Source: Bacteroidia bacterium | Lineage (GTDB): Bacteria > Bacteroidota > Bacteroidia > AKYH767-A > OLB10 | NCBI GenBank assembly: GCA_037045145.1 | Contig: JBAOIA010000012.1 | Span: 558,001 to 622,000, forward strand | DNA: 64,000 nucleotides | Direction: 5' to 3' | In this document: in pieces, positions 14,042 through 23,890 of the stretch | Position numbering within the stretch: position 1 is the stretch's first letter | Layout: the number at the start of each line of letters is the position of its first letter | Translations under genes and position numbers: made by a program | The notes under the pieces: generated by a model | Databases searched by the model: none | What the model saw: the letters and a program-made list of their open reading frames with translations, nothing else | Told to the model about the DNA's origin: nothing

Positions 14042-14863
14042 TTATTCGTTTTTACTCTCCTGCCTCGCCACAACAACAGAAACAAATATGCTGAATTCGT
14101 ATAGCAGAAACAATGGTATCGCCACCAGCATCTGACTGGTAACATCTGGCGAAGGCGTTATTAAAGCAGCAACCACAAGATTTACAATAAAAGCATGTTT
14201 ACGGTAGCGCCTCATAAACTGAGGACTTATAATACCCATTTTGGTGAGGAAAAAAACGAGAATAGGCAGTTCGAAAACCGCTCCACACGCCAATGTCATA
14301 ATGCTTACAATGCTGATATATGAATCGAGTGTAATGGCATTCTGTACTTCTTCGCTCACTTTATAACTTCCCAAAAAGTTTATTGATAACGGTGCCAGAA
14401 TAAAATAACCGAATGCTACTCCACAGAAAAACAAAAAAGAAGCTGAAAACACTATGCCTCTGGTATATTTCTTCTCTTTGGCCGACAATGCAGGTTTCAC
14501 AAAACGCCAAACTTCCCAAAGTAAATAAGGAAATCCTAAAATCAGGCCTGCAATTCCGGCTGCCACCATGTGCGTAGTAAACTGTCCTGCCATAGTGGTG
14601 CTTATCAGGTGAAATGGAATATCGGTAATACATAAATCAATTGACCATTTCTGCGAAAGCATACAAAGCAGTCTATAGGTAATAAAATGTGGGTTCTTGG
14701 GTCCGAAAATTATCTTATCGAACAATATGTCTTTATAAATAAATGCTACAACGGCTAAAATAAATATGGCTAACGTTGCACGCACCAAATGCCAGCGCAA
14801 GGCTTCAAGGTGATCCAGAAAATTCATTTCTGAGTTGGGGTCGGGCTTCCTTCTGAAAAACAT
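14042..14863 (-). CDS. tatC: Twin-arginine translocase subunit TatC
   Basis: A 273-aa inner-membrane protein, the signal-recognition core of the Tat pathway for folded proteins. Signs are EMNFLDHLEALRWHLVR (residues 12-28, the conserved N-terminal motif), six hydrophobic segments, FPYLLWEVWRFVKPALSAKE (loop motif with conserved F and E), and ITPSPDVTSQMLVAIPLFLL near the end. It is 15 nt downstream of the sugar-phosphate isomerase gene. TatA is not in the window. Confidence 0.95.
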   Translation of the reverse strand: MFFRRKPDPNSEMNFLDHLEALRWHLVRATLAIFILAVVAFIYKDILFDKIIFGPKNPHFITYRLLCMLSQKWSIDLCITDIPFHLISTTMAGQFTTHMVAAGIAGLILGFPYLLWEVWRFVKPALSAKEKKYTRGIVFSASFLFFCGVAFGYFILAPLSINFLGSYKVSEEVQNAITLDSYISIVSIMTLACGAVFELPILVFFLTKMGIISPQFMRRYRKHAFIVNLVVAALITPSPDVTSQMLVAIPLFLLYEFSIFVSVVVARQESKNE

Positions 14864-14878
14864 TTCTTTAATTAAAAA

Positions 14879-15844
14879 TTAATATATGCCTTCTTTAAGC
14901 AAATCGTGAAGGTGAATAAAACCAAGATACTTCCCTTTGTCAGCCACAACTAACTGGGTAATATTATTTGACTTCATCAGCACAAATGCATCGGCAGCCA
15001 TGGTATCGGGGCTAACAGTTTTTGGCTTTAAAGTCATAATATCTCTTGCCTTTGTTGCCAGTGTATTGCCACTTCTATGCAGCATCCTCCTTAGGTCGCC
15101 ATCGGTAATTATCCCTATTAGTTTACCTTTATCTACAACGGCAGTTGCTCCAAGGCGGCTTCCCGAAATTTCTACAATCACCTTCTTCAGGTCATCGGTA
15201 GGTTTTACCTGTGGGCTGGCATTGTTCTTATAAACATCTCCAACTTTCAGGTACAGCCTTTTACCCAATGCCCCACCGGGATGATATTTAGCAAAATCTT
15301 TACTTGAGAACCCCCTGTTTTCGAGCAGACACACTGCCAGGGCATCGCCCATGGCCAACTGTGCCGTAGTGCTTGTTGTAGGTGCCAGATTATGCGGACA
15401 TGCTTCTCGGGCAACGGTAGTGTTTAGAATATAATGTGCCTGCTGCGCAAGATAGGAAGAGGTGTCGCCCACCATAGCAATTAGCTTATTGCCTGCCATC
15501 CTTAGCAAGGGCGCCAGCACTTTTATTTCCGGGGTGTTGCCGCTTTTGGAAATACAAATCACTACATCGTCCTTTTGGATTACCCCAAGGTCGCCATGAA
15601 CGGCATCGGCAGCATGCATAAACACAGCTGGCGTGCCTGTACTGTTGAGTGTGGCGGTAATTTTCTGAGCTATAATGGCACTTTTACCAATTCCAGTACA
15701 AACAACCCTTCCTTTTGATAAAAATATTAATTTTACAGTCTCAAAAAAATCATGGTTAACATATTTTTGCAAGCCGTCAATAGCAGACGCCTCCAACTGA
15801 AGGGTCTTTTTGGCAATTTTAATTATCTGTTGCTTTGATTTCAA
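14879..15844 (-). CDS. kdsD: KpsF/GutQ-family arabinose-5-phosphate isomerase
   Basis: A 321-aa enzyme interconverting ribulose-5-phosphate and arabinose-5-phosphate, the first step of Kdo synthesis for lipopolysaccharide. Residues 35-170 are an SIS sugar isomerase domain (VCTGIGKSAIIAQKITATLN, STGTPAVFMHAADAVHGDLG, SKSGNTPEI). Residues 205-321 hold two CBS domains (GIITDGDLRRML, GFIHLHDLL). Length is normal. It probably shares a transcript with tatC and is divergent from recQ. Confidence 0.9.
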   Translation of the reverse strand: MKSKQQIIKIAKKTLQLEASAIDGLQKYVNHDFFETVKLIFLSKGRVVCTGIGKSAIIAQKITATLNSTGTPAVFMHAADAVHGDLGVIQKDDVVICISKSGNTPEIKVLAPLLRMAGNKLIAMVGDTSSYLAQQAHYILNTTVAREACPHNLAPTTSTTAQLAMGDALAVCLLENRGFSSKDFAKYHPGGALGKRLYLKVGDVYKNNASPQVKPTDDLKKVIVEISGSRLGATAVVDKGKLIGIITDGDLRRMLHRSGNTLATKARDIMTLKPKTVSPDTMAADAFVLMKSNNITQLVVADKGKYLGFIHLHDLLKEGIY

Positions 15845-15951
15845 TCTGAACTATTTCTGATTTTTTTAAAAAAAAATTAATTGTTACAATTTAATTGAGC
15901 AAAAATATCTAATTTAGTTAACTCAAATTTTTAATTAGCATAATAAATAAA

Positions 15952-18303
15952 ATGTTAGCAGAAACAAAGAAAAAGAAATCTGTGAAAGACAAGAATGAAA
16001 AAACCGACACCAAGGCTAAAGTGAAGGTGAAAGAGACAGTAGTTGAGAAGAAAACTAAAGAGGTCGAAAAAGCCAAGCCGGTTGCAAAAACTATAATTGC
16101 AGCCTCAAACAAGCAAAAGCCTACAGATGCTCGACTAAAGGACGCCTTATTCAAATATTTTGGATTCGACACATTTAAGGGCGAACAAGAAGAAATTATT
16201 CAAACGGTATTGCGTGGCGAAAACTGCTTTGTTATTATGCCTACGGGTGGTGGCAAATCTATGTGCTATCAATTGCCTGCATTAATGATGGGCGGCACAG
16301 CCATTGTTGTATCACCTTTAATTGCACTGATGAAAAATCAGGTTGATGCATTAAGAGGATTTAATACCGATGAAGCTGTGGCGCACTTCCTCAACTCATC
16401 GCTAAACAAAACAGAGATTGCCCAGGTAAAAAAAGATATCAAATCAGGCAAAACAAAGTTACTTTATGTTGCGCCCGAATCATTAACAAAAGAAGAAAAC
16501 GTTGCTTTCTTTAAAGAAATTAAAGTTTCTTTCCTGGCCATAGACGAAGCACACTGTATTTCAGAATGGGGACACGATTTCCGTCCTGAATACCGTAGAT
16601 TAAAGCCCATCATAGAAGCACTCGGAAACATTCCTGTCATTGCACTCACAGCCACAGCAACAGAAAAAGTTTCGCTCGATATTCAGAAGAATTTAGGTAT
16701 GATGGAGTCAAGGTTGTTTAAAGCATCCTTCAACAGACCTAATCTTTATTATGAAGTACGACCAAAAGTTGAAGTACTAAAAGAGATCATCAAATTTGTT
16801 AAAAACCATACAGGAAAGTCAGGCATCATCTACTGCCTCAGCAGAAAAAAAGTTGAAGAAGTTGCCAGCACACTCAATGTAAACGGTATCAAAGCCCTGC
16901 CCTATCATGCAGGTCTTGATGCACCGGTGCGTGCCGAAACGCAGGATAAATTTCTGATGGAGAAAATTGATGTTATTGTAGCAACCATTGCATTTGGAAT
17001 GGGAATTGACAAACCCGATGTGCGTTTTGTTATTCATCACGACATCCCGAAATCTTTAGAGGGATACTATCAGGAAACAGGGCGTGCCGGACGTGACGGA
17101 CGCGAAGGGCGTTGCATTACTTTCTATTCTTTTAAAGACATTGAGAAGCTCGAAAAATTTATGAAAGGCAAGCCGGTTGCCGAGCAGGAAATAGGAAAAC
17201 AAATGCTACTCGAAACTGTTTCGTTTGCCGAAACATCTGTATGCCGCAGAAAATATCTGCTCCATTACTTTGGCGAACGTTACGAAGAAGAAAACTGTGG
17301 CAGCTGCGACAACTGTCTGCATCCAAAAACACAAATAGAAGCACAAGACGAAGTAGTATTACTTCTTGAAACCGTTCAGGCTGTAAAAGAAAAATTTGCT
17401 GCAGAGCATGTCATCAGCGTCCTCATTGGAAAAGACGACAAAGCAATTAAAGACTATCAACACAACAAATTAGAAGTCTTTGGCGAAGGAATGGATCAGG
17501 ATGCTAAATTCTGGATGGCTGTTGTACGTCAGGCATTGCTTGCCGGACTGTTGTTTAAAGATATTGACAACTACGGTTTGCTCAAACTTAGCGATGAAGG
17601 TAAAAAGTTTATGGACAAGCCGCAAAGCTTCAAAATAACTCAAGACCACAGCTACGAAAGTGCCGACAGTGACGAAGACGATGAACCCGAAGGTGGTGGT
17701 GGTGCAGCGGCTGACGAAACCTTGTTTGCCATGCTAAAAGACTTGTGCAAGCAAATGGCCAAGCAAAAAAACCTGCCTCCTTTTGTAATTTTTCAGGAGC
17801 CTTCACTCGAAGAAATGGCTATTCAGTACCCCATCAACATGGAGGAAATGAAAAACATAACCGGTGTTGGTGCGGGCAAGGCAAGCAAATATGGAAAACC
17901 ATTTGTTGACCTCATAAAAAAATATGTAGAAGAAAATGAAATTGAACGCCCACAAGATTTCATCGTAAAATCCGTAGTCAACAAATCGGGACTCAAGGTT
18001 TATCTCATCCAAAACATTGACCGCAAAATTTCTCTTGATGATATGGCCGAAGCCAAAGGTATTCCGCTGGGAGATATTATCACAGAGTTAGAAAGTATTG
18101 TTGCCTCAGGCACAAAAATAGATTTGAATTATTATTTAAACGAAGTCATAGATGCCGACCGTCAGCAAGATGTTTTCGACTATTTCCGCACAGCAGAAAG
18201 CGACAGTGCAGAAGATGCGCTAATCGAGTTGGGCGAAAACGACTACACCATTGACGAAATACGTATGATGCGTGTAAAATTTATGAGTGAATTAGGAAAT
18301 TAA
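15952..18303 (+). CDS. recQ: ATP-dependent DNA helicase RecQ
   Basis: A 783-aa 3'-5' DNA helicase for recombinational repair. It has a lysine-rich, disordered N-terminal extension of about 55 residues, unusual for RecQ. The SF2 core follows: FKGEQEEIIQTVL, Walker A MPTGGGKSMCYQLP (near 99-112), DEAHCISEWGHDFRPEY (near 202-218), and the helicase C motif QETGRAGRDGR. The RQC zinc site is the CRRKYLLHYFGE...CGSCDNC region (near 427-456). An acidic and glycine linker near residues 570-590 (DEDDEPEGGGG) precedes an HRDC domain and a further C-terminal part. A terminator follows at 18330. Confidence 0.95.
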   Translation: MLAETKKKKSVKDKNEKTDTKAKVKVKETVVEKKTKEVEKAKPVAKTIIAASNKQKPTDARLKDALFKYFGFDTFKGEQEEIIQTVLRGENCFVIMPTGGGKSMCYQLPALMMGGTAIVVSPLIALMKNQVDALRGFNTDEAVAHFLNSSLNKTEIAQVKKDIKSGKTKLLYVAPESLTKEENVAFFKEIKVSFLAIDEAHCISEWGHDFRPEYRRLKPIIEALGNIPVIALTATATEKVSLDIQKNLGMMESRLFKASFNRPNLYYEVRPKVEVLKEIIKFVKNHTGKSGIIYCLSRKKVEEVASTLNVNGIKALPYHAGLDAPVRAETQDKFLMEKIDVIVATIAFGMGIDKPDVRFVIHHDIPKSLEGYYQETGRAGRDGREGRCITFYSFKDIEKLEKFMKGKPVAEQEIGKQMLLETVSFAETSVCRRKYLLHYFGERYEEENCGSCDNCLHPKTQIEAQDEVVLLLETVQAVKEKFAAEHVISVLIGKDDKAIKDYQHNKLEVFGEGMDQDAKFWMAVVRQALLAGLLFKDIDNYGLLKLSDEGKKFMDKPQSFKITQDHSYESADSDEDDEPEGGGGAAADETLFAMLKDLCKQMAKQKNLPPFVIFQEPSLEEMAIQYPINMEEMKNITGVGAGKASKYGKPFVDLIKKYVEENEIERPQDFIVKSVVNKSGLKVYLIQNIDRKISLDDMAEAKGIPLGDIITELESIVASGTKIDLNYYLNEVIDADRQQDVFDYFRTAESDSAEDALIELGENDYTIDEIRMMRVKFMSELGN

Positions 18304-18329
18304 TTAAAACCAAACCTATTCTATTAAAG

Positions 18330-18359
18330 AGGCTGTCTGTTTTGCAGATAGCCTTTTTT
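18330..18359 (+). terminator. Rho-independent terminator after recQ
   Basis: GGCTGTCTG and CAGATAGCC form a 9-bp stem (one G-T pair) with a short TTTTG loop, followed by a T-run. Confidence 0.8.
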
Positions 18360-18567
18360 ATTTGAAACGCTAATTCCTCATCTATCAAATAGCGCAATTG
18401 TCTTGCCCTAAAATAGCCTGAAAGAAATACCATTATTATATCGAAAAAAATGAACGGTAAACCCATAACAGGATTAAGCATTTAACCAACAACCCTTTTT
18501 CTATATACATCAGCATATCATCGTCACCGCCTTATTAAACTATCGTAACATAAAATATTAAAAATCG

Positions 18568-18575
18568 TATATTTG
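18568..18575 (+). promoter_or_regulatory. -7 box of the metal-efflux locus
   Basis: TATATTTG lies 4 nt before the GTG start at 18580. There is no exact TTG at -33. The spacing repeats that seen at 3780-3792 and suggests a leaderless or near-leaderless mRNA. Confidence 0.45.
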
Positions 18576-18579
18576 AAGC

Positions 18580-18900
18580 GTGAAATGGAGAAAATACATA
18601 GCAGTTTTTTTAGCAGCATATATGCTTGTTCTGCTTTGTATGCCATGTAAGGACAACTGCAATACAAGCCAGCACAAAATCCCTTCAACTTACGCAGCCG
18701 CACAAGACCACCATCACGATGAAAACGACCAGTGCAGCCCCTTTTGCTTTTGCGCATGTTGTGCAACTTCAATTACAGTAGTTGCTTTTCCAAATCTTGA
18801 ATTTTCCCTTCAAATAAACATAGAGAAGTTTTCTGTTTATAATTCATCTTTTGTATCGGAGGTAAATTCTTCCATTTGGCAGCCGCCAAAGATTGGTTGA
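18580..18900 (+). CDS. Small His/Cys-rich exported protein (DUF6660-like)
   Basis: A 106-aa protein with an N-terminal hydrophobic export segment (residues 5-21), then CMPCKDNC, a His/Asp stretch (DHHHDENDQC) and a Cys cluster (CSPFCFCACC), suited to binding metal. It precedes the CusA-TolC pump gene by 93 nt. Small proteins of this type are often found before CusA genes in Bacteroidota, which suggests periplasmic metal sensing or delivery (inference). The GTG start is chosen because the frame has a good export signal only from here. Confidence 0.7.
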   Translation: MKWRKYIAVFLAAYMLVLLCMPCKDNCNTSQHKIPSTYAAAQDHHHDENDQCSPFCFCACCATSITVVAFPNLEFSLQINIEKFSVYNSSFVSEVNSSIWQPPKIG

Positions 18901-18924
18901 TTAGCTTTTTTACTTTTAAAGTTT

Positions 18925-18985
18925 CGCAATAGGCAATTTGCAATAAGTAAGCAATTGTCAATTGCACATTGCTAATTGTCAATTA
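18925..18985. repeat. Dispersed GCAATT/TTGC-type degenerate repeat, first tract
   Basis: A run of CAATTTGCAATAAGTAAGCA- and CAATTGCACATTGCTAATTG-type units. Related tracts are at 20248-20300, 22148-22236, 23413-23450, 23826-23852 and 23925-23985. They fill the intergenic gaps of this locus and also lie within coding frames. Confidence 0.7.
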
Positions 18986-18993
18986 ATATAAAA

Positions 18994-21900
18994 ATGTTAA
19001 ACAAAATCATTGCGTTCAGCATAAAGAACAAATTCATCATTGCCTTGATGACACTTGCACTCATTGTTTGGGGAGTGTGGAGTGCAAATAAGTTATCTAT
19101 TGATGCCGTACCCGACATCACCAACAATCAGGTACAAATCATCACGGTTTGTCCTACTCTTGCCGGTCAAGAGGTAGAACAGTTGGTAACTTATCCTATT
19201 GAACAAAGCATTACCAACCTTCCGGACCTGGAAGAGCTTCGAAGCATTTCCCGTTTCGGGCTTTCGGTAATTACCGTTGTGTTCAATGATAACGTTGACA
19301 TTTACTTTGCCAGACAACTCATAAATGAAAGACTGAAAGAAGCTGAAGAAAATATACCTAATGGAGTTGGTAAACCGGAATTAGCACCTGTCAGTACAGG
19401 ATTAGGAGAAGTGTATCAATACATCATACACCCTAAGAAAGGAAGTGAAGAAAAATATTCTGCAATGGATTTGCGAACCATGCAGGATTGGATTGTTGCC
19501 CGGCAGCTTTACGGCACTCCCGGTATTGCAGAAGTAAATTCTTTTGGTGGTGAACTCAAGCAATATGAGGTGGCGGTTAATCCCGACAGATTGCTGGCGA
19601 TGGATATTACCATCCCTGAAATTTTTTCTGCACTTGAAAAAAACAATGAGAACACAGGTGGTGCATACATTGACAAAAAACCAAACGCCTATTTCATTCG
19701 AGGAGTTGGATTGATAGGCTCGTTTGACGACATCAAAAATATTGTCGTTAAAACAAATCCCAACGGCATTCCTATTTTAATTAAAGATGTTGCAGAAGTT
19801 CGTTTTGGTAGTGCCGTGCGTTATGGAGCAATGACTTACAACGGAGAAAAAGATGTGGTAGGTGGCGTGGTGATGATGCTCAAAGGATACAATAGCGCAG
19901 AAGTCGTAAAGAGCATTAAAGGAAAAATAAATACCATACAGAAATCATTGCCGGAAGATGTGATAATTGAACCCTTTCTTGACAGAACAGATTTGGTGAG
20001 CCGTGCCATCGGCACAGTAGAAAAAAATTTACTGGAAGGTGCGCTCATTGTTATTTTCGTATTGGTTCTATTTCTCGGAAACCTTCGTGCAGGTTTGATA
20101 GTCGCAAGCGCCATTCCTCTTTCCATGCTATTTGCTTTGGGAATGATGAATGTGTTTGGTGTAAGTGCAAACCTTATGAGTTTAGGAGCAATTGATTTTG
20201 GTTTAATTGTGGACGGTGCTGTGATAATTGTAGAAGCGATTGTGCATCAATTAGCAATAGGCAATAGGCAATCAGCAATGAGTAATGAGCAATTGGCTTT
20301 GAGCAAAAATGTTAGTAAGGGACTACCAATAAACCAGCAGCAAATGGACAAAACAGTCTTTGAAAGTGCAAAGCGGATGATGAGCAGCGCATCATTCGGG
20401 CAAATTATCATCCTTATTGTTTATCTGCCTTTGCTTTCGCTAATCGGTATTGAAGGAAAAATGTTTCGCCCGATGGCGCAAACAGTTTCGTTTGCCATCC
20501 TAGGCGCATTCATTCTCTCTCTCACTTATATTCCGATGGCTTCTGCTTTGCTGTTGAGCAAAAAAACCACTCACAAAAAGAATATTTCAGACCGAATGAT
20601 GGATTTTTTTCAGCGCATATACACTCCGCTTCTTGAAAAATCAATTCGCTGGAAAAGAACTGTTATCATGGCAACCGTATTTGTCTTTGCGGTTTCTGTT
20701 TTCATCTTTTCAAAAATGGGTGGTGAGTTTATTCCCACTTTGCAGGAAGGCGATTTTGCTTTTCACTGCATACTGCCACAAGGAACTTCGCTTTCGCAAA
20801 GTTTGGAAACCTCCATGCAGGCATCACGGCTTATAAAAGAGTTTGATGAAGTGAAAATGGTGGTCGGAAAAACAGGAAGTGCCGAAGTACCAACCGACCC
20901 CATGCCACCTGAAACAACAGATATGATAATTGTTCTGAAACCACAGAATGAATGGAAGCGTGATATATCGTATGATGAATTAGCTGATGAGATTTACGAA
21001 AAGCTGGAAGTAATTCCCGGAGTGTTCTTTGAAAAAAGCCAACCCATACAAATGCGTTTTAATGAACTCATGACAGGAATCCGTCAGGATGTTGCAGTAA
21101 AAATATTTGGTGAAAACATGGATACACTGCTAAGCTATGCAAATAAAGTAAATGAGGTTGTGCAAAATGTAGAAGGAGCAACAGAGCCAAGTGTTGAAAG
21201 GGTTTCGGGGCTGCCGCAAATCGTAATTAAATACAATCGTTCACAAATTGCCAATTACGGTTTGAACATTAAAGACATCAATCAAATTGTCAGCACAGCA
21301 TTTGCAGGGAGTAAAGCAGGTGTTGTTTTTGAGAACGAACGTAAATTTGATTTAGTGGTTCGTTTGGACAGTATGCACCGGGAAAATATTGAAGATGTAA
21401 ACCACTTGTATATCCCAACTGCCAACGGGGCACAAATTCCACTTTCGCAAGTAGCAGTAATAAAAATGGAGTTAGGTGCTGCACAAATAAGCCGCGAAGG
21501 TGGCAAACGCAGAATAGTTATCGGCTTTAATGTAAAAGACAGAGATGTGGCAAGTGTTGTTGAGGACATTGAAAAACAACTGAACGAAAAAGTAAAATTG
21601 CCGGAAGGATATTACTACACTTATGGAGGAACATTTGAAAATCTACAAGCGGCAAGCAAGCGGTTGCTGATAGCTGTTCCTGTTGCGTTGGCACTAATTT
21701 TCATGTTATTGTATTTAACTTTCAACTCCATAAAACAGGCAATGTTAATTTACACAGCTATCCCAATGAGTGCAATCGGTGGCGTATTTGCATTACTCAT
21801 ACGCGATATGCCTTTCAGTATTTCGGCAGGCGTTGGTTTCATTGCATTGTTCGGAGTTGCCGTGCTAAATGGAATTGTTTTAATCGGAACATTTAATCAA

Positions 21901-23418
21901 TTAGAAAAAGAAGGTATGACAGACATTCTTAAAAGAATAAAAGAAGGAACAAAAATCCGTTTGCGTCCAGTGCTTATGACAGCCACTGTTGCTTCCTTAG
22001 GATTTTTGCCTATGGCACTTTCTCACAGTGCAGGAGCAGAAGTACAAAAGCCTCTTGCAACAGTTGTGATTGGTGGTTTGATAACGGCAACCTTCCTTAC
22101 ACTTTTTGTTCTACCACTACTCTACATTTTGTTTTCAGGAAGAAAAAACAATAAGCAATCAGCAACAGGCAATCGGCAAATGCTTACAACAATTTTCTTT
22201 TTGCTTATTGCCTGTTGCTTATTGCCTGTTGCCTCACGTGCACAATCAACTCTCACAATTGAACAAGCCCTTTCACTTGCACTTAAAAGCAATTTGAAAA
22301 TTCAATCGCAACAACTCAATGTGCAATCTTCAACTGCATTGAAGAAATCTGTTTTTGAATTGCCTAAAACAGAAGTCAATTTTCAGTACGGACAATACAA
22401 CAGCATTCAGAAAGACAATGGTTTCAACATTCAGCAAACTATTCCTTTTCCGACTTACTACTCCGTAAAATCCAAATTGTATAAAGCTGAAATGCTGGGA
22501 ACTCAGTTTTCGCAACAGACAACAGCGAACGAAATTACCGCGCAGGTAAAAATGTATTACTATCAGTTGTTGTATTTGCAGCAAACAAAAACTGAGTTGC
22601 AAAAATTGGATAGCTTGTATTCCAACTTTGTAAAAGCTGCTACACTACGCTACACTGCAGGTGAAACAAATTTATTGGAGAAAACCACAGCTGAAACAAA
22701 ACGAGGTGAACTTCAATTATTACTTTCGCAAAACGAAACGGGCATTACATCAGCATACAATTCATTGAAAATGCTGTTAAACACACCTGATGATTTTTCA
22801 ATAAGCAGCAATGAATTATTTCAGCCGCTTTCACTCTCTACTACATTTGACACTTCACTCATTGCAAACAATCCGTCATTAAAATTGATGTATCAGCAGG
22901 CACTCATTGCAGATCAAAACAAAAAAGTGGAAACAGCACAAACGCTCCCCGATTTTAAAGTAGGTTACATGAACCAGAGTATAATAGGTTTTCAGAATGT
23001 GAACGGAGCTGATGTTTACTTTGACAAAAGTCAACGCTTCACAGGATTTAATGTTGGCATCACTGTTCCGTTAACCTTTTTGAGTAACGCTAAAAAAATA
23101 AAATCGCTAGCACTCAAACAGCAAGCATTACAAAAAGAAGCCGATAACAGCAAACTCTTATTGCAATCCCAATTGAAAAACGCTTTTGCAGAATACCATC
23201 AGTACTTACTCCACTACAATTATTACAGGAATACTGCCATGTCAAACGCTGAAACAATCATCAGCACAGCAACACTTTCATTTAATAACGGTGAAATTAA
23301 TTATCTGGAATATGCAGCCGCTTTGCAGAATGCAACAACTATCAAAACAGGCTACTTGCAAAGTATTAATGAAGTAAATCAATCCATCATCAACATCAAT
23401 TTCTTAATAAATCAATAG
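18994..23418 (+). CDS. CusA/CzcA-type RND heavy-metal pump fused to TolC-like protein
   Basis: A 1474-aa fusion. Residues 1-1045 are an RND proton/metal antiporter of the CusA/CzcA class: IIAFSIKNKFIIALMTLALI at the start, VPDITNNQVQI, the TM4 motif DFGLIVDGAVIIVE, and the late motif RLRPVLMTA. Residues about 1063-1084 form a hydrophobic, signal-peptide-like linker (FFLLIACCLLPVASRAQ). Residues 1085-1474 form a TolC/CusC-like outer-membrane efflux domain (LTIEQALSLALKSNLKIQSQ, ...NNGEINYLEYAAAL). I start at the ATG at 18994; an upstream TTG at 18976 lies in repeat sequence. Two stretches of the dispersed repeat are in frame, at residues about 419-437 and 1050-1082. The exact metal (Cu, Ag, Co, Zn or Cd) cannot be told from sequence. 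Confidence 0.88.
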   Translation: MLNKIIAFSIKNKFIIALMTLALIVWGVWSANKLSIDAVPDITNNQVQIITVCPTLAGQEVEQLVTYPIEQSITNLPDLEELRSISRFGLSVITVVFNDNVDIYFARQLINERLKEAEENIPNGVGKPELAPVSTGLGEVYQYIIHPKKGSEEKYSAMDLRTMQDWIVARQLYGTPGIAEVNSFGGELKQYEVAVNPDRLLAMDITIPEIFSALEKNNENTGGAYIDKKPNAYFIRGVGLIGSFDDIKNIVVKTNPNGIPILIKDVAEVRFGSAVRYGAMTYNGEKDVVGGVVMMLKGYNSAEVVKSIKGKINTIQKSLPEDVIIEPFLDRTDLVSRAIGTVEKNLLEGALIVIFVLVLFLGNLRAGLIVASAIPLSMLFALGMMNVFGVSANLMSLGAIDFGLIVDGAVIIVEAIVHQLAIGNRQSAMSNEQLALSKNVSKGLPINQQQMDKTVFESAKRMMSSASFGQIIILIVYLPLLSLIGIEGKMFRPMAQTVSFAILGAFILSLTYIPMASALLLSKKTTHKKNISDRMMDFFQRIYTPLLEKSIRWKRTVIMATVFVFAVSVFIFSKMGGEFIPTLQEGDFAFHCILPQGTSLSQSLETSMQASRLIKEFDEVKMVVGKTGSAEVPTDPMPPETTDMIIVLKPQNEWKRDISYDELADEIYEKLEVIPGVFFEKSQPIQMRFNELMTGIRQDVAVKIFGENMDTLLSYANKVNEVVQNVEGATEPSVERVSGLPQIVIKYNRSQIANYGLNIKDINQIVSTAFAGSKAGVVFENERKFDLVVRLDSMHRENIEDVNHLYIPTANGAQIPLSQVAVIKMELGAAQISREGGKRRIVIGFNVKDRDVASVVEDIEKQLNEKVKLPEGYYYTYGGTFENLQAASKRLLIAVPVALALIFMLLYLTFNSIKQAMLIYTAIPMSAIGGVFALLIRDMPFSISAGVGFIALFGVAVLNGIVLIGTFNQLEKEGMTDILKRIKEGTKIRLRPVLMTATVASLGFLPMALSHSAGAEVQKPLATVVIGGLITATFLTLFVLPLLYILFSGRKNNKQSATGNRQMLTTIFFLLIACCLLPVASRAQSTLTIEQALSLALKSNLKIQSQQLNVQSSTALKKSVFELPKTEVNFQYGQYNSIQKDNGFNIQQTIPFPTYYSVKSKLYKAEMLGTQFSQQTTANEITAQVKMYYYQLLYLQQTKTELQKLDSLYSNFVKAATLRYTAGETNLLEKTTAETKRGELQLLLSQNETGITSAYNSLKMLLNTPDDFSISSNELFQPLSLSTTFDTSLIANNPSLKLMYQQALIADQNKKVETAQTLPDFKVGYMNQSIIGFQNVNGADVYFDKSQRFTGFNVGITVPLTFLSNAKKIKSLALKQQALQKEADNSKLLLQSQLKNAFAEYHQYLLHYNYYRNTAMSNAETIISTATLSFNNGEINYLEYAAALQNATTIKTGYLQSINEVNQSIININFLINQ

Positions 23419-23458
23419 GCAACTTGCAATAAGCAACTTGCAACTAAAACTTAAAATA

Positions 23459-23824
23459 ATGGCAAGCTACAATTTCAAAAACACTGCAGTTTACAAAAAA
23501 GCGTTTTCACTTTCAATGGAAATATTTGAAGTCAGCAAATCATTTCCAAAAGCTGAGACCTATTCGCTTACAGATCAAATAAGAAGAAGTTCAAGAAGTG
23601 TTTGTGCAAACCTTGCAGAAGCAAATCGTAAGAAAAGATACCCTGCTAATTTCATTTCAAAACTTACCGATTGCGATGCTGAGAATTCCGAAACAGGCGT
23701 ATGGCTTGACTTCGCCTTAGAATGCAAATACATCACGCAGGTGATTTATAAAACACTGATTGCAAAAAATGAAGAAGTAGGAAAACTATTATATCACATG
23801 CTTAATAACCCTGATAAATATTAA
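23459..23824 (+). CDS. S23-type four-helix bundle protein
   Basis: A 121-aa protein of the S23/IVS family, named after proteins first found in intervening sequences of 23S rRNA genes. Signs are FKNTAVYKKAFSLSMEIFEV, FPKAETYSLTDQIRRSSRSV, CANLAEANRKKR and ALECKYIT. These form pentameric four-helix bundles; the function is unknown. It sits between the pump and adaptor genes, flanked on both sides by dispersed repeat tracts, so it looks like a later insertion. The ATG at 23459 is chosen over a TTG at 23438. Confidence 0.85.
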   Translation: MASYNFKNTAVYKKAFSLSMEIFEVSKSFPKAETYSLTDQIRRSSRSVCANLAEANRKKRYPANFISKLTDCDAENSETGVWLDFALECKYITQVIYKTLIAKNEEVGKLLYHMLNNPDKY

Positions 23825-23890
23825 AATCAATTAGCAACATGCAATAAGCAAGTTGTTAATCTATTCAAACAATAAATTAAAAAATCAAAA

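Noticed and set aside
18976..18993. TTG start of the CusA gene
   Set aside because: It falls in the intergenic repeat; the ATG at 18994 matches family N-termini.
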